A DNA stretch of 25,905 bases from Candidatus Woesearchaeota archaeon (GCA_017609385.1 JAFCEA010000002.1:1-25905), one strand, 5' to 3'. Numbered from the stretch's first letter, positions 1-8,845 are shown. Numbers and translations are program-made. The notes: generated by a model from the letters alone, not told the origin.

Positions 1-1218
1 TTTATACCTGAACATCTTTTAATAAAAGAAAAAGAGCATGTCAAGGGCTTTGCACCAGAAGTAGCCTGGGTAACCCATGCTGGCAATACAAAGATGAAAG
101 AGAGGCTTGCTATAAGGCCTACCTCAGAGACAATAATAAATGAGTCATATGCAAAATGGGTGAGATCATGGAGAGACCTGCCTTTATTAATAAACCAGTG
201 GTGTAATATTGTAAGGTGGGAATTCAAATATCCAAAACCATTCTTAAGGACAAGGGAATTTTTATGGCAGGAAGGCCATACTGTTCATGCAGCAGAAAAA
301 GAAGCAGACAAAGAGGTAATTGATATTCTTAATATGTACAAGGATTTAATGGAAAACTATCTTGCAATCCCGGTTTTAACTGGCAAAAAAACAGAAAAAG
401 AGAAATTTGCAGGAGCTGTCTATACAACAACACTTGAGGCATTTATGCCAGATGGCAAATCATTGCAGATGGGCACAAGCCATATGCTTGGCCAGAACTT
501 TGCAAAGGCATTTAAGATAAAATTTTTAGGCAAAGATGAAAAATATCACATACCCTGGCAGACCTCCTGGGGCATTAGTACAAGGCTCATTGGTGCAGTA
601 ATAATGGTGCATGGGGATGATAATGGCTTAATAATACCTCCAAAAATAGCTCCAATTCATGCAGTTATAATACCTATATTCTTTGACAAATCAAAAGAAA
701 AAATATTGAAAAAAACAGGGGAAATAAAGAACAAATTAAAAAATTATAATATTGAAATAGACAAAAGAGAGGAATATTCCCCTGGATGGAAGTTTAATGA
801 ATGGGAGCTAAGAGGAGTTCCTCTAAGAATAGAAATTGGACCAAAGGATTTAGAGAAAAACCAGGTTGTTCTGGTAAGAAGAGATACAGGAGAAAAAGAA
901 TTTGTAAAAATAAAAGAACTTGATAAAAAACTTAAACAAGCCCTTGATAAAATCCAGAAAAACCTTTTCACAAAAGCAAAAAACTTCCTCAATAAGAATA
1001 TTGTTGATGTTAATAACTGGAAAGATTTTCTTAAGCAAATAAAAAATAAGAAGATAGTAAAGGCCTTTTTCTGCGGAGAAAAAGAGTGTGAGGACCTAAT
1101 CAAATATGAAGCAGATGGTGCAACCACAAGATGCATTGAATCTAATAAAAAAGCTGGAAAATGCATTAAATGCAACAAAAAGACCCAATACAAAGTATAC
1201 TTCAGCAAGTCATACTAA
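1..1218 (+). CDS. proS: Prolyl-tRNA synthetase, archaeal/eukaryotic type (5' end outside window)
   Basis: Class II aminoacyl-tRNA synthetase that charges tRNA-Pro with proline in the cytoplasm. The reading frame is open from base 1, so the true start lies upstream and the first ATG at 94 is internal. Visible parts in order: the FAPEVAWVTHAG and RPTSET region, motif 2 (FLRTREFLWQEGHTVHA), the proline-site segment GTSHMLGQNFAKAF, and motif 3 (GDDNGLIIPPKIAP). An anticodon-binding domain follows, then a C-terminal zinc domain with four cysteines (CGEKEC, then CIKC). The protein ends in tyrosine, as in archaeal and eukaryotic ProRS; the bacterial editing insertion is absent. About 405 residues are present, so roughly the first 60-80 are missing. 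It is followed by an independent gene, so it looks like the last gene of its transcript. Confidence 0.97.
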   Translation, partial: FIPEHLLIKEKEHVKGFAPEVAWVTHAGNTKMKERLAIRPTSETIINESYAKWVRSWRDLPLLINQWCNIVRWEFKYPKPFLRTREFLWQEGHTVHAAEKEADKEVIDILNMYKDLMENYLAIPVLTGKKTEKEKFAGAVYTTTLEAFMPDGKSLQMGTSHMLGQNFAKAFKIKFLGKDEKYHIPWQTSWGISTRLIGAVIMVHGDDNGLIIPPKIAPIHAVIIPIFFDKSKEKILKKTGEIKNKLKNYNIEIDKREEYSPGWKFNEWELRGVPLRIEIGPKDLEKNQVVLVRRDTGEKEFVKIKELDKKLKQALDKIQKNLFTKAKNFLNKNIVDVNNWKDFLKQIKNKKIVKAFFCGEKECEDLIKYEADGATTRCIESNKKAGKCIKCNKKTQYKVYFSKSY

Positions 1219-1254
1219 TTCTGATTTCACTTTTAAGTGGTTATAAACAAAAGG

Positions 1255-1262
1255 TTTAAATA
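1255..1262 (+). promoter_or_regulatory. TATA-like box for the gene at 1285
   Basis: TTTAAATA is centred 26 nt before the ATG at 1285. This matches the box-to-start distance of other genes here (1749, 16013, 18585, 19369, 24758). It implies a leaderless transcript and supports ATG 1285 over the upstream GTG at 1237, because the box itself lies inside the GTG-extended frame. Confidence 0.6.
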
Positions 1263-1284
1263 TTATAATTCTTACAGCAAAAAT

Positions 1285-1716
1285 ATGGGCAAATCAGGAC
1301 TTTTATATGAAATTAGTGGAGTAGTGACTGGAGCTCTTGCAGTTAGCAATACCCTTAGTTCAATAAATAATTTTATGGAATTTAATAAATACAGCAAATT
1401 AGGGGGCTATCTTATCCAATACTTTATTAACTACAACCCTTTTGTTGCCAAGCCACTATCATACAATATAAGGATAATGCCTGATGAAATTATGGAGAAG
1501 CTATATTCTCTAGCTAATGTCACTATCCACTTAAATGAGATGTTTAATGAAAGCCTGTTCAAAAATGGCATGATCAATGCAGCATCTGCAATCGGCCTTG
1601 GTTTTGCGTCAGCAATTTTAATTAAAAGAGGAATGGAAATAGACTCAGATAACTATAACCTAGAAAACAGAATTAGCACTTATGAAATAAAAAATCTTCA
1701 TACATTCAAGGAATAA
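1285..1716 (+). CDS. Hypothetical protein with two hydrophobic segments, 143 aa
   Basis: I do not recognise this protein. Residues about 6-24 (ISGVVTGALAVSNTLSS) and about 112-128 (NAASAIGLGFASAILI) are moderately hydrophobic and rich in Ala, Gly and Ser, so it may insert in or lie on a membrane. The middle is soluble-looking, with FINYNPFVAKPLSYN. The frame also has a GTG at 1237, but a TATA-like box at 1255-1262 sits 26 nt before ATG 1285 and favours the shorter form. It stands alone between proS and another unknown gene, and each of the two unknowns has its own promoter-like box, so they are probably separate transcripts. Function unknown. Confidence 0.7.
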   Translation: MGKSGLLYEISGVVTGALAVSNTLSSINNFMEFNKYSKLGGYLIQYFINYNPFVAKPLSYNIRIMPDEIMEKLYSLANVTIHLNEMFNESLFKNGMINAASAIGLGFASAILIKRGMEIDSDNYNLENRISTYEIKNLHTFKE

Positions 1717-1718
1717 CC

Positions 1719-1727
1719 TTATATACT
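1719..1727 (+). promoter_or_regulatory. TATA-like box for the gene at 1749
   Basis: TTATATACT is centred 26 nt upstream of ATG 1749, which predicts a leaderless mRNA. No Shine-Dalgarno match precedes that ATG. Confidence 0.6.
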
Positions 1728-1748
1728 ATTTATGCTTTTCTGCTGGAC

Positions 1749-2288
1749 ATGATATCCAACAAAATGGAAGAAGAAGATTTAGAACTTGTTTCTTTGATAA
1801 AAGGGGTAGAAAATGAAAAAAACAAGATTAAGGTTATAGACCCAATTTCAATTATAAAGGAAATTAAACATAACAATAAAAAAAGCCCGATTAAGGAAAT
1901 TAAAGAAAAACCTTGTTTTGAGCAAGATGATCCTACTTATTTCCTTCTTATCCAGAATGTTCTTGATAACGAATCTTTTTATTTAAGCCCAAAATTTGAT
2001 TATAATAATTATAAGATAAATAATGAAAAAATAGTTCAGTTTACTCAATTTTATAAAGGCCTGAACACTCCATCAAGAGAAGTAAAATACTATGACTCTC
2101 CTATCTTAGGTAACCATAAGGTTGATGAGATTATGGACAAATTCAAGTTTGCGCAGATGAAAGGACAGGTTTTAGGAGATTATTTTATTCCTGAAAATGT
2201 TAATCCAGATGATTTTGAAAGATTCTATTTTTTTAAAAAACTAAACCCTTTCTTAATGATTTTAAAATATGCCCTAAATCCACTATGA
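1749..2288 (+). CDS. Hypothetical soluble protein, 179 aa
   Basis: I do not recognise this protein. The first 60 residues are highly charged (Lys/Glu/Asp) and probably flexible. From residue about 60 the chain has a folded look, with aromatic-rich stretches (DPTYFLLIQNVLDNESFYL, FERFYFFKKLNPFLMILKY). No transmembrane helix, signal peptide or catalytic motif is evident. The ATG at 1749 is chosen because a TATA-like box lies 26 nt upstream. It ends 74 nt before the VWA operon, which has its own promoter and ribosome binding site, so it is probably not part of it. Confidence 0.7.
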   Translation: MISNKMEEEDLELVSLIKGVENEKNKIKVIDPISIIKEIKHNNKKSPIKEIKEKPCFEQDDPTYFLLIQNVLDNESFYLSPKFDYNNYKINNEKIVQFTQFYKGLNTPSREVKYYDSPILGNHKVDEIMDKFKFAQMKGQVLGDYFIPENVNPDDFERFYFFKKLNPFLMILKYALNPL

Positions 2289-2310
2289 AAATTTGTTCTA
2301 AAAAAGTGAA

Positions 2311-2320
2311 TATTTAAATA
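2311..2320 (+). promoter_or_regulatory. TATA-like box of the VWA/MoxR operon
   Basis: TATTTAAATA lies about 47 nt before ATG 2363, predicting transcription from about 2342. Unlike most promoters here this leaves a short leader of about 20 nt. The leader carries a Shine-Dalgarno match, GAGGTG at 2353-2358, four nt before the ATG. Confidence 0.55.
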
Positions 2321-2362
2321 TAGATTGTGTTTTAAAAATCTTAACATAAAAAGAGGTGTCTA

Positions 2363-4120
2363 ATGCAACTAGCTAATACTCTTGGTTTATATGCTTTTCT
2401 AAGCCTCATACCCCTGATAATAATCTACTTAAGAAAACCAAAGCCAGTTGAAAAGATTATACCTTCACTTATGTTTCTAATAAAGAATCAGAAAGATACA
2501 ACAAAACACTCTTTTTTCCAGAAATTGCTGAGAAATCTTGTATTTTTATTGCAGTTATTAGCATTATCACTAATGGCTTTTTCAATTGCCTCACCTTATA
2601 TAATGACATCTGAGGCTGTTACATCACAAAACACTGTTATTATAATTGATGCAAGTGCAAGTTCACAAACAGTTAGCAATGGCAAGACAAGATTTGAAAG
2701 TTCAGTAGATATAGCAAAGGGTTATCTAGAAGGCAAGGTAAGCATAATAGTTGTTTCTGAAAGCCCTGAAACAATTTTAGAGGATGGAGCAAAAAATCAG
2801 GCATTATCACTGCTTCAAACCTTAGAACCAAGGGATACCAAAACAAACCTTGAAAGTGCACTTTATGAGGCAGAATCAATACTTGCAGATAGGAAGGGAA
2901 GAATTATTGTTATAAGTGATTTTATAGTTGAGGATATAAATGAATTATTAAAAGCAAAAAGAATATTATCATCAAAGGGCATTGATGTTAAGTTTATAAG
3001 CACATGGAACAAGGCAAAGAATATGGGAATCATAGACCTGGACGTGAATAAGCACAATACAGTCGCATATGTAAAAAATTTTAATGATGATGCAGAAATA
3101 ACAGTAGCCCTTGTTAAAGATGGCAGTGCTTTAGAAACAAAATCAAAAAAAATAACAGCCAAATCAACAGAAATATTTAATTTTGAGACACCAACAGGAA
3201 TTAGCGAAGTTACAATAAATTCAGATGATGATCTTAAGCTTGATAACACTGCTTATATAAGTGCTCCATTAAAAAAACAGATTGATGCTCTGCTTATAAC
3301 AAATGCAAAGACAAGCTATCTTATGAAAGCACTGCAGTCATCAAAAGACATTAATCTTAAGATTACAGAACCACCAATTGTCCAGGGAATTGAGTCTAGT
3401 GAGGTTATAATAATAAGTAATATAGATGGAAGTCTTATTCTTCCGGGAACAATTGAGGAAATCTCAAGAGAGGTAGAAGATGGCAAAAGCCTTATAATCA
3501 CAGCACAGGGCGATATAAACCAGATAGATATATTATGGCTTCTGCCTGTTGAGTTAAATGAAAAAGCCAATAATACAAAGGCATGTATCAAAGTGATAAA
3601 TGAATTCACAAAACAGTTTGAGAACAACAAATGTTTTGCAATAGCAAAAAAATACTTTAAAGCAGTGCCAAAAAACAATACAATCTCTGTTATAGAAGCA
3701 GATGATTCAAGCCCCTTGGTTTCTCTTGGGAAAAGAGGCAAGGGTAATATAATTTATTATGGATTTATTGATGAAGAGACTGATTTTAAAACACAAACAT
3801 CTTATCCAGTATTCTGGAATGAGTTGTTAAACTTTCTTGCTGGGGCAGGGGATATAAGGAATTATAACTTCAGGATAGATGAAAAGCCATTGATAGACAA
3901 AATAGGAATATATGATAATGGCAATAAGATTGCAGTAAATCTTCTTGATGAAGATGAGTCAGACATAGCAAAGGAAACAATAGCTTTTGATGAACAGGGT
4001 TTTGTTTCAGGCATATCTGAAGAAAAAGTTGCTGTAAACCTTGATGTTTATTTAATTATTTTTGCAATTATTATTATGTTTTTTGAGATTTTTTATATAA
4101 AGTTAAGGGGTGATCTATAA
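2363..4120 (+). CDS. BatA-like membrane protein with von Willebrand A domain, 585 aa
   Basis: N-terminal aerotolerance-regulator type region: hydrophobic helices at residues about 5-22 and 58-78 flank a basic loop. A VWA domain follows with an intact metal site: D96-A-S-A-S100, a threonine in DTKTN, and an aspartate in VISDF. A long region of beta-sandwich and glutamine-amidotransferase-like appearance leads to a C-terminal helix (residues about 556-577) ending in basic residues. BatA-type proteins are membrane partners of MoxR ATPases. It is first in a six-gene operon; the next reading frame begins at its stop codon. The start has a good Shine-Dalgarno site. The metal site suggests it binds a protein ligand through Mg or Mn; the partner is unknown. 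Confidence 0.88.
   Translation: MQLANTLGLYAFLSLIPLIIIYLRKPKPVEKIIPSLMFLIKNQKDTTKHSFFQKLLRNLVFLLQLLALSLMAFSIASPYIMTSEAVTSQNTVIIIDASASSQTVSNGKTRFESSVDIAKGYLEGKVSIIVVSESPETILEDGAKNQALSLLQTLEPRDTKTNLESALYEAESILADRKGRIIVISDFIVEDINELLKAKRILSSKGIDVKFISTWNKAKNMGIIDLDVNKHNTVAYVKNFNDDAEITVALVKDGSALETKSKKITAKSTEIFNFETPTGISEVTINSDDDLKLDNTAYISAPLKKQIDALLITNAKTSYLMKALQSSKDINLKITEPPIVQGIESSEVIIISNIDGSLILPGTIEEISREVEDGKSLIITAQGDINQIDILWLLPVELNEKANNTKACIKVINEFTKQFENNKCFAIAKKYFKAVPKNNTISVIEADDSSPLVSLGKRGKGNIIYYGFIDEETDFKTQTSYPVFWNELLNFLAGAGDIRNYNFRIDEKPLIDKIGIYDNGNKIAVNLLDEDESDIAKETIAFDEQGFVSGISEEKVAVNLDVYLIIFAIIIMFFEIFYIKLRGDL
4107..4119 (+). promoter_or_regulatory. Ribosome binding site followed by a non-standard ATA start
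   Basis: GGGGTGATC (4107-4115) closely matches the usual archaeal anti-Shine-Dalgarno complement GGAGGTGATC. The next in-frame start-like codon is ATA at 4117, four nt after GGTG. That is the same GGTG-to-start gap as the upstream gene at 2363. An in-frame TGA at 4111 rules out any earlier start. No ATG or GTG lies in frame before the TTG at 4288. Confidence 0.6.
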
Positions 4121-6516
4121 TCATCTACTTCAAGAATCCATATTTATTATCTTTATGCCTGCCTGCAATAATCATATTAATAATCCTCATTAGAAAGACA
4201 TTTGTTAAATTTACAACAGAAAAGGAAAAAAAAGAGCATGAAAAAAGCAAGAAACTTTCAAGAATATTAATAGCAATATCAAGATGCTTGATTTTCTCAA
4301 TTTTAATAATAGCAATAGCATCACCATTCAGCCTGGAGGAAAAAACTGTTCAGGGAGATCCTTCACTAACAATACTTACAGATAACTCAACATCATTTGA
4401 GCTTTTTGAGCAGGGCATTGCCTCTAATCTAAAAGTTAGTCTTGAAAAAGAGATTCCAACAACATTAAAATATATTGCACATGGAGAAGAATCACCAATA
4501 GGAGACAGCCTGCTTAATAATATGAGAGGGAGTGATAACCTATTATTAATTAGTGATGGAAATAATAACAGGGGAACTTCTTTGGGCGATGTGATGATGC
4601 TTGCATCATCACTAAACACAACAATCAGCTCATTAAATATCAAGCCAATAAAAACAGATCTTGCTCTAATAATTGACGGCCCCTCTGAACTGATATTCGG
4701 AACAGAAGCATTGCTATATGTAGATGTAAAACAGACAGGTCCTTTTTCATTGGATTATGATATTCAGGTAATGGTTGATGATGATATTGTAATAAATGAG
4801 AAAGCCACTGGTACAAAAACATTTGAGATTAAGAAGATGTTGCATCCAGGCTATCATAAAATAAAGGCATCAATAATAGCAAATGATTATTTCAAACAAA
4901 ACAATGTTTATTACAAAACAATTCATGTTTTGCCAAAGCCAAAGATACTCTTTATCTCACAAAAGGATGTAAAGATAACAAAAATCATGGATACTGTCTA
5001 TGATGTTACAAAAAAGAGTTATATGCCAAGGGACCTTAAACCATATTCTGCTGTTATTTTATATAATATAAATGAAAACTGGCTCAGAACAAATACAGAT
5101 ATTTTAAGTGATTATGTAGCAGATGGAAAGGGCCTTGTAGTCATCGGCGGGGATAATTCATTTGATTACGGCAGCTATGAAGATTCAATGTTTGAAACCT
5201 TACTGCCTGTTAAGGTGGGCCTTGCTGGAAAAGAAGAGGAAAGCGGAATGAATATTATAGTTATAATAGATGTTTCAGGAACAACATGCTCTGCTTTTGG
5301 CACTAAGAGCACAAATACAAAGATAGATGTTGAAAAAGCAGTTGCAACCCAAATAGTTGGTGGTTTAAGAGCTGAAGACAGGATTGGTGTTGTAACATTT
5401 GATTTTAACTCACATTTAATATCTTTTCTCTCACCCATAATGGAAAAACCAGACTTAAACTATACAATATCAACTATCCAGTGCGGCGGTTATAGTGCAG
5501 GAACACTTGTTTCTGCTGGTTTGATAAGAGCCGAGCATATGCTTAGAAGTGCAAAAGGAAGCAAGAACATTGTCCTAATATCTGATGGAATAACACAATA
5601 CCCAAAGGATGCAATTGCAAAGGCAAAATCAATGACAAGCCAGGGAATAAAGACATACACTGTTGGAGTTGGCTTTGACACTAACAGGCAGTTTATGCAG
5701 GATCTGGCATTAAAGGGCCAGGGTGTTTATTTTGAGCCCACTGAGGCACAAAGATTAAATATTATTTTCAGCAGGGAATACGAGGAAGAGGAAACTGATG
5801 TTATGGGGCTTTTGATATTTGACTTAAATCACTTTATAACCCAAAACCTGGATTTAAGCGCAAGGATAACTGGCTTTAACCAGGTTGTTCCAAAAACCTC
5901 GGCAAGAATGCTTATAACAACCCAAAACACAAACCCCATAGTTACAGTGTGGAGATTTGGCCTTGGAAGAGTTGCTGCATTAACAACAGATCCGGAGATA
6001 TGGGCAGGTCAGCTTTTGAATCAAGATAACTCAAAGCTTATAACTAAGATAGTTAACTGGGCAATTGGTGATCCAGGAAGAAACAGGGAGTTTGATGTAA
6101 AACTGAAAGACTCAAGGATCAATGATGTTGCTGAGATAAATGTTATTTCAGAAACAGAGCCAGTGCTTGAGGGATTTTTATTCTCGAAAATAACTAAGAA
6201 TCTTTACAGGGCAAGCTTTGTTCCAAAAACAACAGGATTTCATGATTTTTTTGATGCATCAATGGCTGTTAATTACAAAAGGGAATATGAGCAGTTAGGC
6301 ATTAATCCAGAGCTTATAGACCTTGTAAGTATAACAAATGGAAGAATATTTAACAAGGATAACACAACAGCAATAGTAGAATTCATTAAAGAAAACTCAA
6401 AAAGAAAAAAAATAGATGAAAAAAGTTACACCTGGATTCTTGTTTTAACAGCATTATCTATATTTTTAATAGAGGTCTGTATTAGGAGGATTATGGAAAA
6501 TAGGAAATCTATATAA
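4117..6516 (+). CDS. Membrane protein with two VWA-like domains and amidotransferase-like segments, about 799 aa
   Basis: Read from ATA 4117, the protein has helices at about 9-28 and 52-70, then a first VWA-like domain with D89-N-S-T-S and LLISDG. A central glutamine-amidotransferase-like segment follows (GLVVIGGDNSFDYGSYEDS). Next comes a second VWA domain with D385-V-S-G-T, GTLVSAGL and VLISDG. A further amidotransferase-like stretch (RFGLGRVAALTTDPEIW) and a C-terminal helix near 775-792 close the chain. The layout of two helices followed by a VWA strand copies the N-terminus of the preceding BatA-like protein, so the two are probably paralogues. The usual start set first allows TTG at 4288, which would remove helix 1 and leave an uncharged N-terminus. 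The second metal site has Thr in place of the last Ser. Confidence 0.88.
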   Translation: MIIYFKNPYLLSLCLPAIIILIILIRKTFVKFTTEKEKKEHEKSKKLSRILIAISRCLIFSILIIAIASPFSLEEKTVQGDPSLTILTDNSTSFELFEQGIASNLKVSLEKEIPTTLKYIAHGEESPIGDSLLNNMRGSDNLLLISDGNNNRGTSLGDVMMLASSLNTTISSLNIKPIKTDLALIIDGPSELIFGTEALLYVDVKQTGPFSLDYDIQVMVDDDIVINEKATGTKTFEIKKMLHPGYHKIKASIIANDYFKQNNVYYKTIHVLPKPKILFISQKDVKITKIMDTVYDVTKKSYMPRDLKPYSAVILYNINENWLRTNTDILSDYVADGKGLVVIGGDNSFDYGSYEDSMFETLLPVKVGLAGKEEESGMNIIVIIDVSGTTCSAFGTKSTNTKIDVEKAVATQIVGGLRAEDRIGVVTFDFNSHLISFLSPIMEKPDLNYTISTIQCGGYSAGTLVSAGLIRAEHMLRSAKGSKNIVLISDGITQYPKDAIAKAKSMTSQGIKTYTVGVGFDTNRQFMQDLALKGQGVYFEPTEAQRLNIIFSREYEEEETDVMGLLIFDLNHFITQNLDLSARITGFNQVVPKTSARMLITTQNTNPIVTVWRFGLGRVAALTTDPEIWAGQLLNQDNSKLITKIVNWAIGDPGRNREFDVKLKDSRINDVAEINVISETEPVLEGFLFSKITKNLYRASFVPKTTGFHDFFDASMAVNYKREYEQLGINPELIDLVSITNGRIFNKDNTTAIVEFIKENSKRKKIDEKSYTWILVLTALSIFLIEVCIRRIMENRKSI

Positions 6517-6542
6517 ATAAGAATTAATAACACGGTGATAGT

Positions 6543-7100
6543 ATGACATACATGAAGAAAAATGTGAACTTTGGTTTTTTTCTTTTGTTAGTTGCCTCCT
6601 TAATATGTTTTGCTGGTTTGAGTGTTTACTACCAGACAACATTTAAAGATTTGTATATAGATTACAAACTAAAACTTGATGATTTACAAAATATTTCATC
6701 AACACTCAGCACTGAAAGGGCAAGGCTTGAGCAGACAAGCTATGAATTGGATATTAAAGAGGAAAGGGAGAAAGAGCTAAGCACACAATACACTGGCTTA
6801 AAGACTGAAAAAGAAAAAATAGAGTCTGAAAAAGTAAGTTTGCAAAAACAGCTAACAACAAAGAGAGCTGAATTAAAACAGAAAAGGGCAGAATTAGCAG
6901 CAGCTCAAACAAGCCTGGCTAAAGCACAGACAGAGCTTAGCACAGCAAAGACAGAGCTTGATGCTGCTAAGACAACAATATCAGGACTCAGGACAGACAT
7001 AGATAACTTAAATACTGAAATAGATACCTTAACTGCTGAGAAAAACAGCCTTGCTGTTCAGCTGGCTGCATGCAAAAATATATGTCCAGAATGTGGGTAA
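6543..7100 (+). CDS. Membrane-anchored coiled-coil protein with C-terminal cysteines, 185 aa
   Basis: One N-terminal hydrophobic helix (residues about 10-28, FGFFLLLVASLICFAGL) preceded by lysines suggests N-in topology. A continuous coiled coil then runs over residues about 45-175, with Ala/Lys/Glu/Leu repeats such as AKAQTELSTAKTELDAAKTT. The last residues are CKNICPECG, a C-x3-C-x2-C cluster that could bind metal or form disulfides. The ATG at 6543 follows GGTGAT at 6534-6539, a good Shine-Dalgarno site; a second ATG at 6552 is possible. It lies between the VWA genes and MoxR in one operon. It may be a spacer or scaffold for the VWA complex; the function is not known. Confidence 0.85.
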   Translation: MTYMKKNVNFGFFLLLVASLICFAGLSVYYQTTFKDLYIDYKLKLDDLQNISSTLSTERARLEQTSYELDIKEEREKELSTQYTGLKTEKEKIESEKVSLQKQLTTKRAELKQKRAELAAAQTSLAKAQTELSTAKTELDAAKTTISGLRTDIDNLNTEIDTLTAEKNSLAVQLAACKNICPECG

Positions 7101-7102
7101 AT

Positions 7103-7891
7103 ATGAAAAAGTTTAATAATGTTTTAAAGGAAATAAACTTTACATTCAATAATATTATACTGTTTAATAGTTTCTTAAATGCATTTCTAATATTTTTAGT
7201 TCTTTATATCCCTTTGTCTTTATTTAATTTTTATCAGATATACTCATTAGTTCCGGCAATATTGTATTTTATAATCTTCTCATACAAAGGGATCAGAAAA
7301 AAACATTTAAGGGATGTTGAAAAAAAATACTCCCTTCTCAATGAACGGCTGAGAACAGCAGCAGATAACATAAAAATACAAAATCCTGTTGTTGATGAAC
7401 TAAAATCTGATATTATGAGAGATATGAAAAAGGTTGAAGCAACATCTTTTTTTAATCAGAAAAAGGTGTCTTATAAAATATTATTAAGCATTATCCTGTG
7501 CTTTTTAATAGTATTTTCAGCACAGTTTGATATATCCTTTAACTTTAAAAACATAGCAGATAATGCTGTTGATTTTATATATGGCATTGGTGGCAATAAT
7601 ACTGATGTTGGAAAACAGGGTCTTGAGAGAATAGCTGGATCTGGAGAAAGTGAAAATGTATTTGGTGATGCATACATCGCCCAGATGGGTGATGAAACAC
7701 TTGATATGTTTATTAAGCCATCAGGCTATGAAATAAACCTTGATAATGTCAAAGAGCCAGAAAGAAGGGAGTTTGAAGAGCTTTTTCCAGATGGGGTATT
7801 TACAGCAACAGCTGATGTTTATGAAGAAAAAATTCAAGAAGAGCAGCAAGAGCTTGTAAAGGCATATTTTTTAAAGCTTGCAAAAGATTAA
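7103..7891 (+). CDS. Hypothetical membrane protein of the MoxR/VWA operon, about 262 aa
   Basis: I do not recognise the family. There are two close hydrophobic helices near the N-terminus (NAFLIFLVLYIPLSLF and YSLVPAILYFIIFSY), a charged helical linker, a third helix (YKILLSIILCFLIVFS), and a C-terminal domain of about 120 residues rich in Asp and Glu that ends in a helix. The frame also has ATGs at 7070, 7082 and 7091. ATG 7103 follows the previous stop by two bases and leaves the preceding Cys-rich tail undisturbed, so I prefer it with modest certainty. It sits directly before moxR and probably works with the MoxR/DUF58/VWA proteins, perhaps as a membrane docking subunit. Confidence 0.8.
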   Translation: MKKFNNVLKEINFTFNNIILFNSFLNAFLIFLVLYIPLSLFNFYQIYSLVPAILYFIIFSYKGIRKKHLRDVEKKYSLLNERLRTAADNIKIQNPVVDELKSDIMRDMKKVEATSFFNQKKVSYKILLSIILCFLIVFSAQFDISFNFKNIADNAVDFIYGIGGNNTDVGKQGLERIAGSGESENVFGDAYIAQMGDETLDMFIKPSGYEINLDNVKEPERREFEELFPDGVFTATADVYEEKIQEEQQELVKAYFLKLAKD

Positions 7892-7909
7892 ATAAAGAGA
7901 GGTGTTAAA

Positions 7910-8845
7910 ATGGAGAAACATAAGGAAATGTTTGATGGTTTATACAAAGAGATAGGCAAGATAGTTGTTGGGCAGAAAGATGTTGTTGAGCAGATTCTTA
8001 TTACAATATTATGCGATGCAAATGCACTGCTTGAGGGATACCCTGGCTTGGCAAAAACCTTGGCTATAAAAACAATGGCCCAGCTGATGGACCTTAAGTT
8101 CAGCAGAATACAAAATACCCCTGATTTAATGCCATCTGACATAACTGGCACATATATTATTGAGGAAACATCTGGCAAGAGAAACTTCAAGTTCCAGCCA
8201 GGGCCAATATTTGCAAATATTGTGCTTGCAGATGAAATCAACAGGGCAACTCCAAAGACACAATCTGCCTTGCTAGAGGCAATGCAGGAAAAGCAGGTTA
8301 CCATGGGAAATACAACATTCAAGCTTGATATGCCCTTTTTTGTCCTTGCAACACAAAACCCTATTGAGCAGGAGGGAACATATCCCTTGCCAGAGGCCCA
8401 GGCAGACAGGTTTTTGCTTAAAATTAAGATTGGGTATCCAAGCTATGATGAGGAGGTTGAAATAGTAAATAAATATGCATTCGAGCTTAAAGAGCAAAAA
8501 GTAAGGGTATTATTGAATAAAGCACATCTTATGCATATGCAAACCCTAGTAAGGCAGGTTCCAATAGCAAATGACCTTAAACACAGAATTGTGAATATAG
8601 TTACTGAAACAAGAAAAAGACATGATTTAATAGAATATGGGGCATCACCAAGGGCATCTATTGGCCTTGTTCTTGCATCAAAGGCAAGGGCTATTGTAAA
8701 GGGAAGAAACTATGTGAGCAAAGAGGATATTGATGCAATGGCTTACCCAATATTAAGGCACAGGATTATATTGAATTTTGAGGCTGAAAGAAAGGGAATG
8801 TCAACAGATGATGCCATAAAGGAGATATTAAGCAAGGTAAAATGA
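7910..8845 (+). CDS. MoxR-family AAA+ ATPase, 311 aa
   Basis: A cytoplasmic AAA+ ATPase of the MoxR group, which acts as a chaperone for VWA-domain partners. Walker A is GYPGLAKT (residues 43-50), Walker B is VLADEINRA (about 105-113), sensor 1 lies in LATQNPIEQEGTYPLPEAQ, and the arginine of ADRF follows. The C-terminal lid contains YGASPRASIGLVLASKARA. Length is typical for the family. The start has a strong site, GAGGTG, five nt before the ATG. Its stop overlaps the start of the DUF58 gene by ATGA, so the two are translationally coupled, as is usual for MoxR-DUF58 pairs. Here they lie last in the operon, whereas MoxR often comes first. Confidence 0.96.
   Translation: MEKHKEMFDGLYKEIGKIVVGQKDVVEQILITILCDANALLEGYPGLAKTLAIKTMAQLMDLKFSRIQNTPDLMPSDITGTYIIEETSGKRNFKFQPGPIFANIVLADEINRATPKTQSALLEAMQEKQVTMGNTTFKLDMPFFVLATQNPIEQEGTYPLPEAQADRFLLKIKIGYPSYDEEVEIVNKYAFELKEQKVRVLLNKAHLMHMQTLVRQVPIANDLKHRIVNIVTETRKRHDLIEYGASPRASIGLVLASKARAIVKGRNYVSKEDIDAMAYPILRHRIILNFEAERKGMSTDDAIKEILSKVK

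Noticed and set aside
744..1208. Open frame of 154 codons on the minus strand inside proS
   Set aside because: It lies opposite a strongly conserved synthetase region, and its Ser/Phe/Leu-rich product is the usual antisense shadow.
2863..3741. Minus-strand frames of 128 and 141 codons inside the BatA-like gene
   Set aside because: No start signals and shadow composition; the plus strand carries an intact VWA domain.
7888..8322. Open frame of 144 codons on the minus strand over moxR
   Set aside because: It is antisense to the MoxR Walker motifs, has no promoter or ribosome binding site, and resembles no family.
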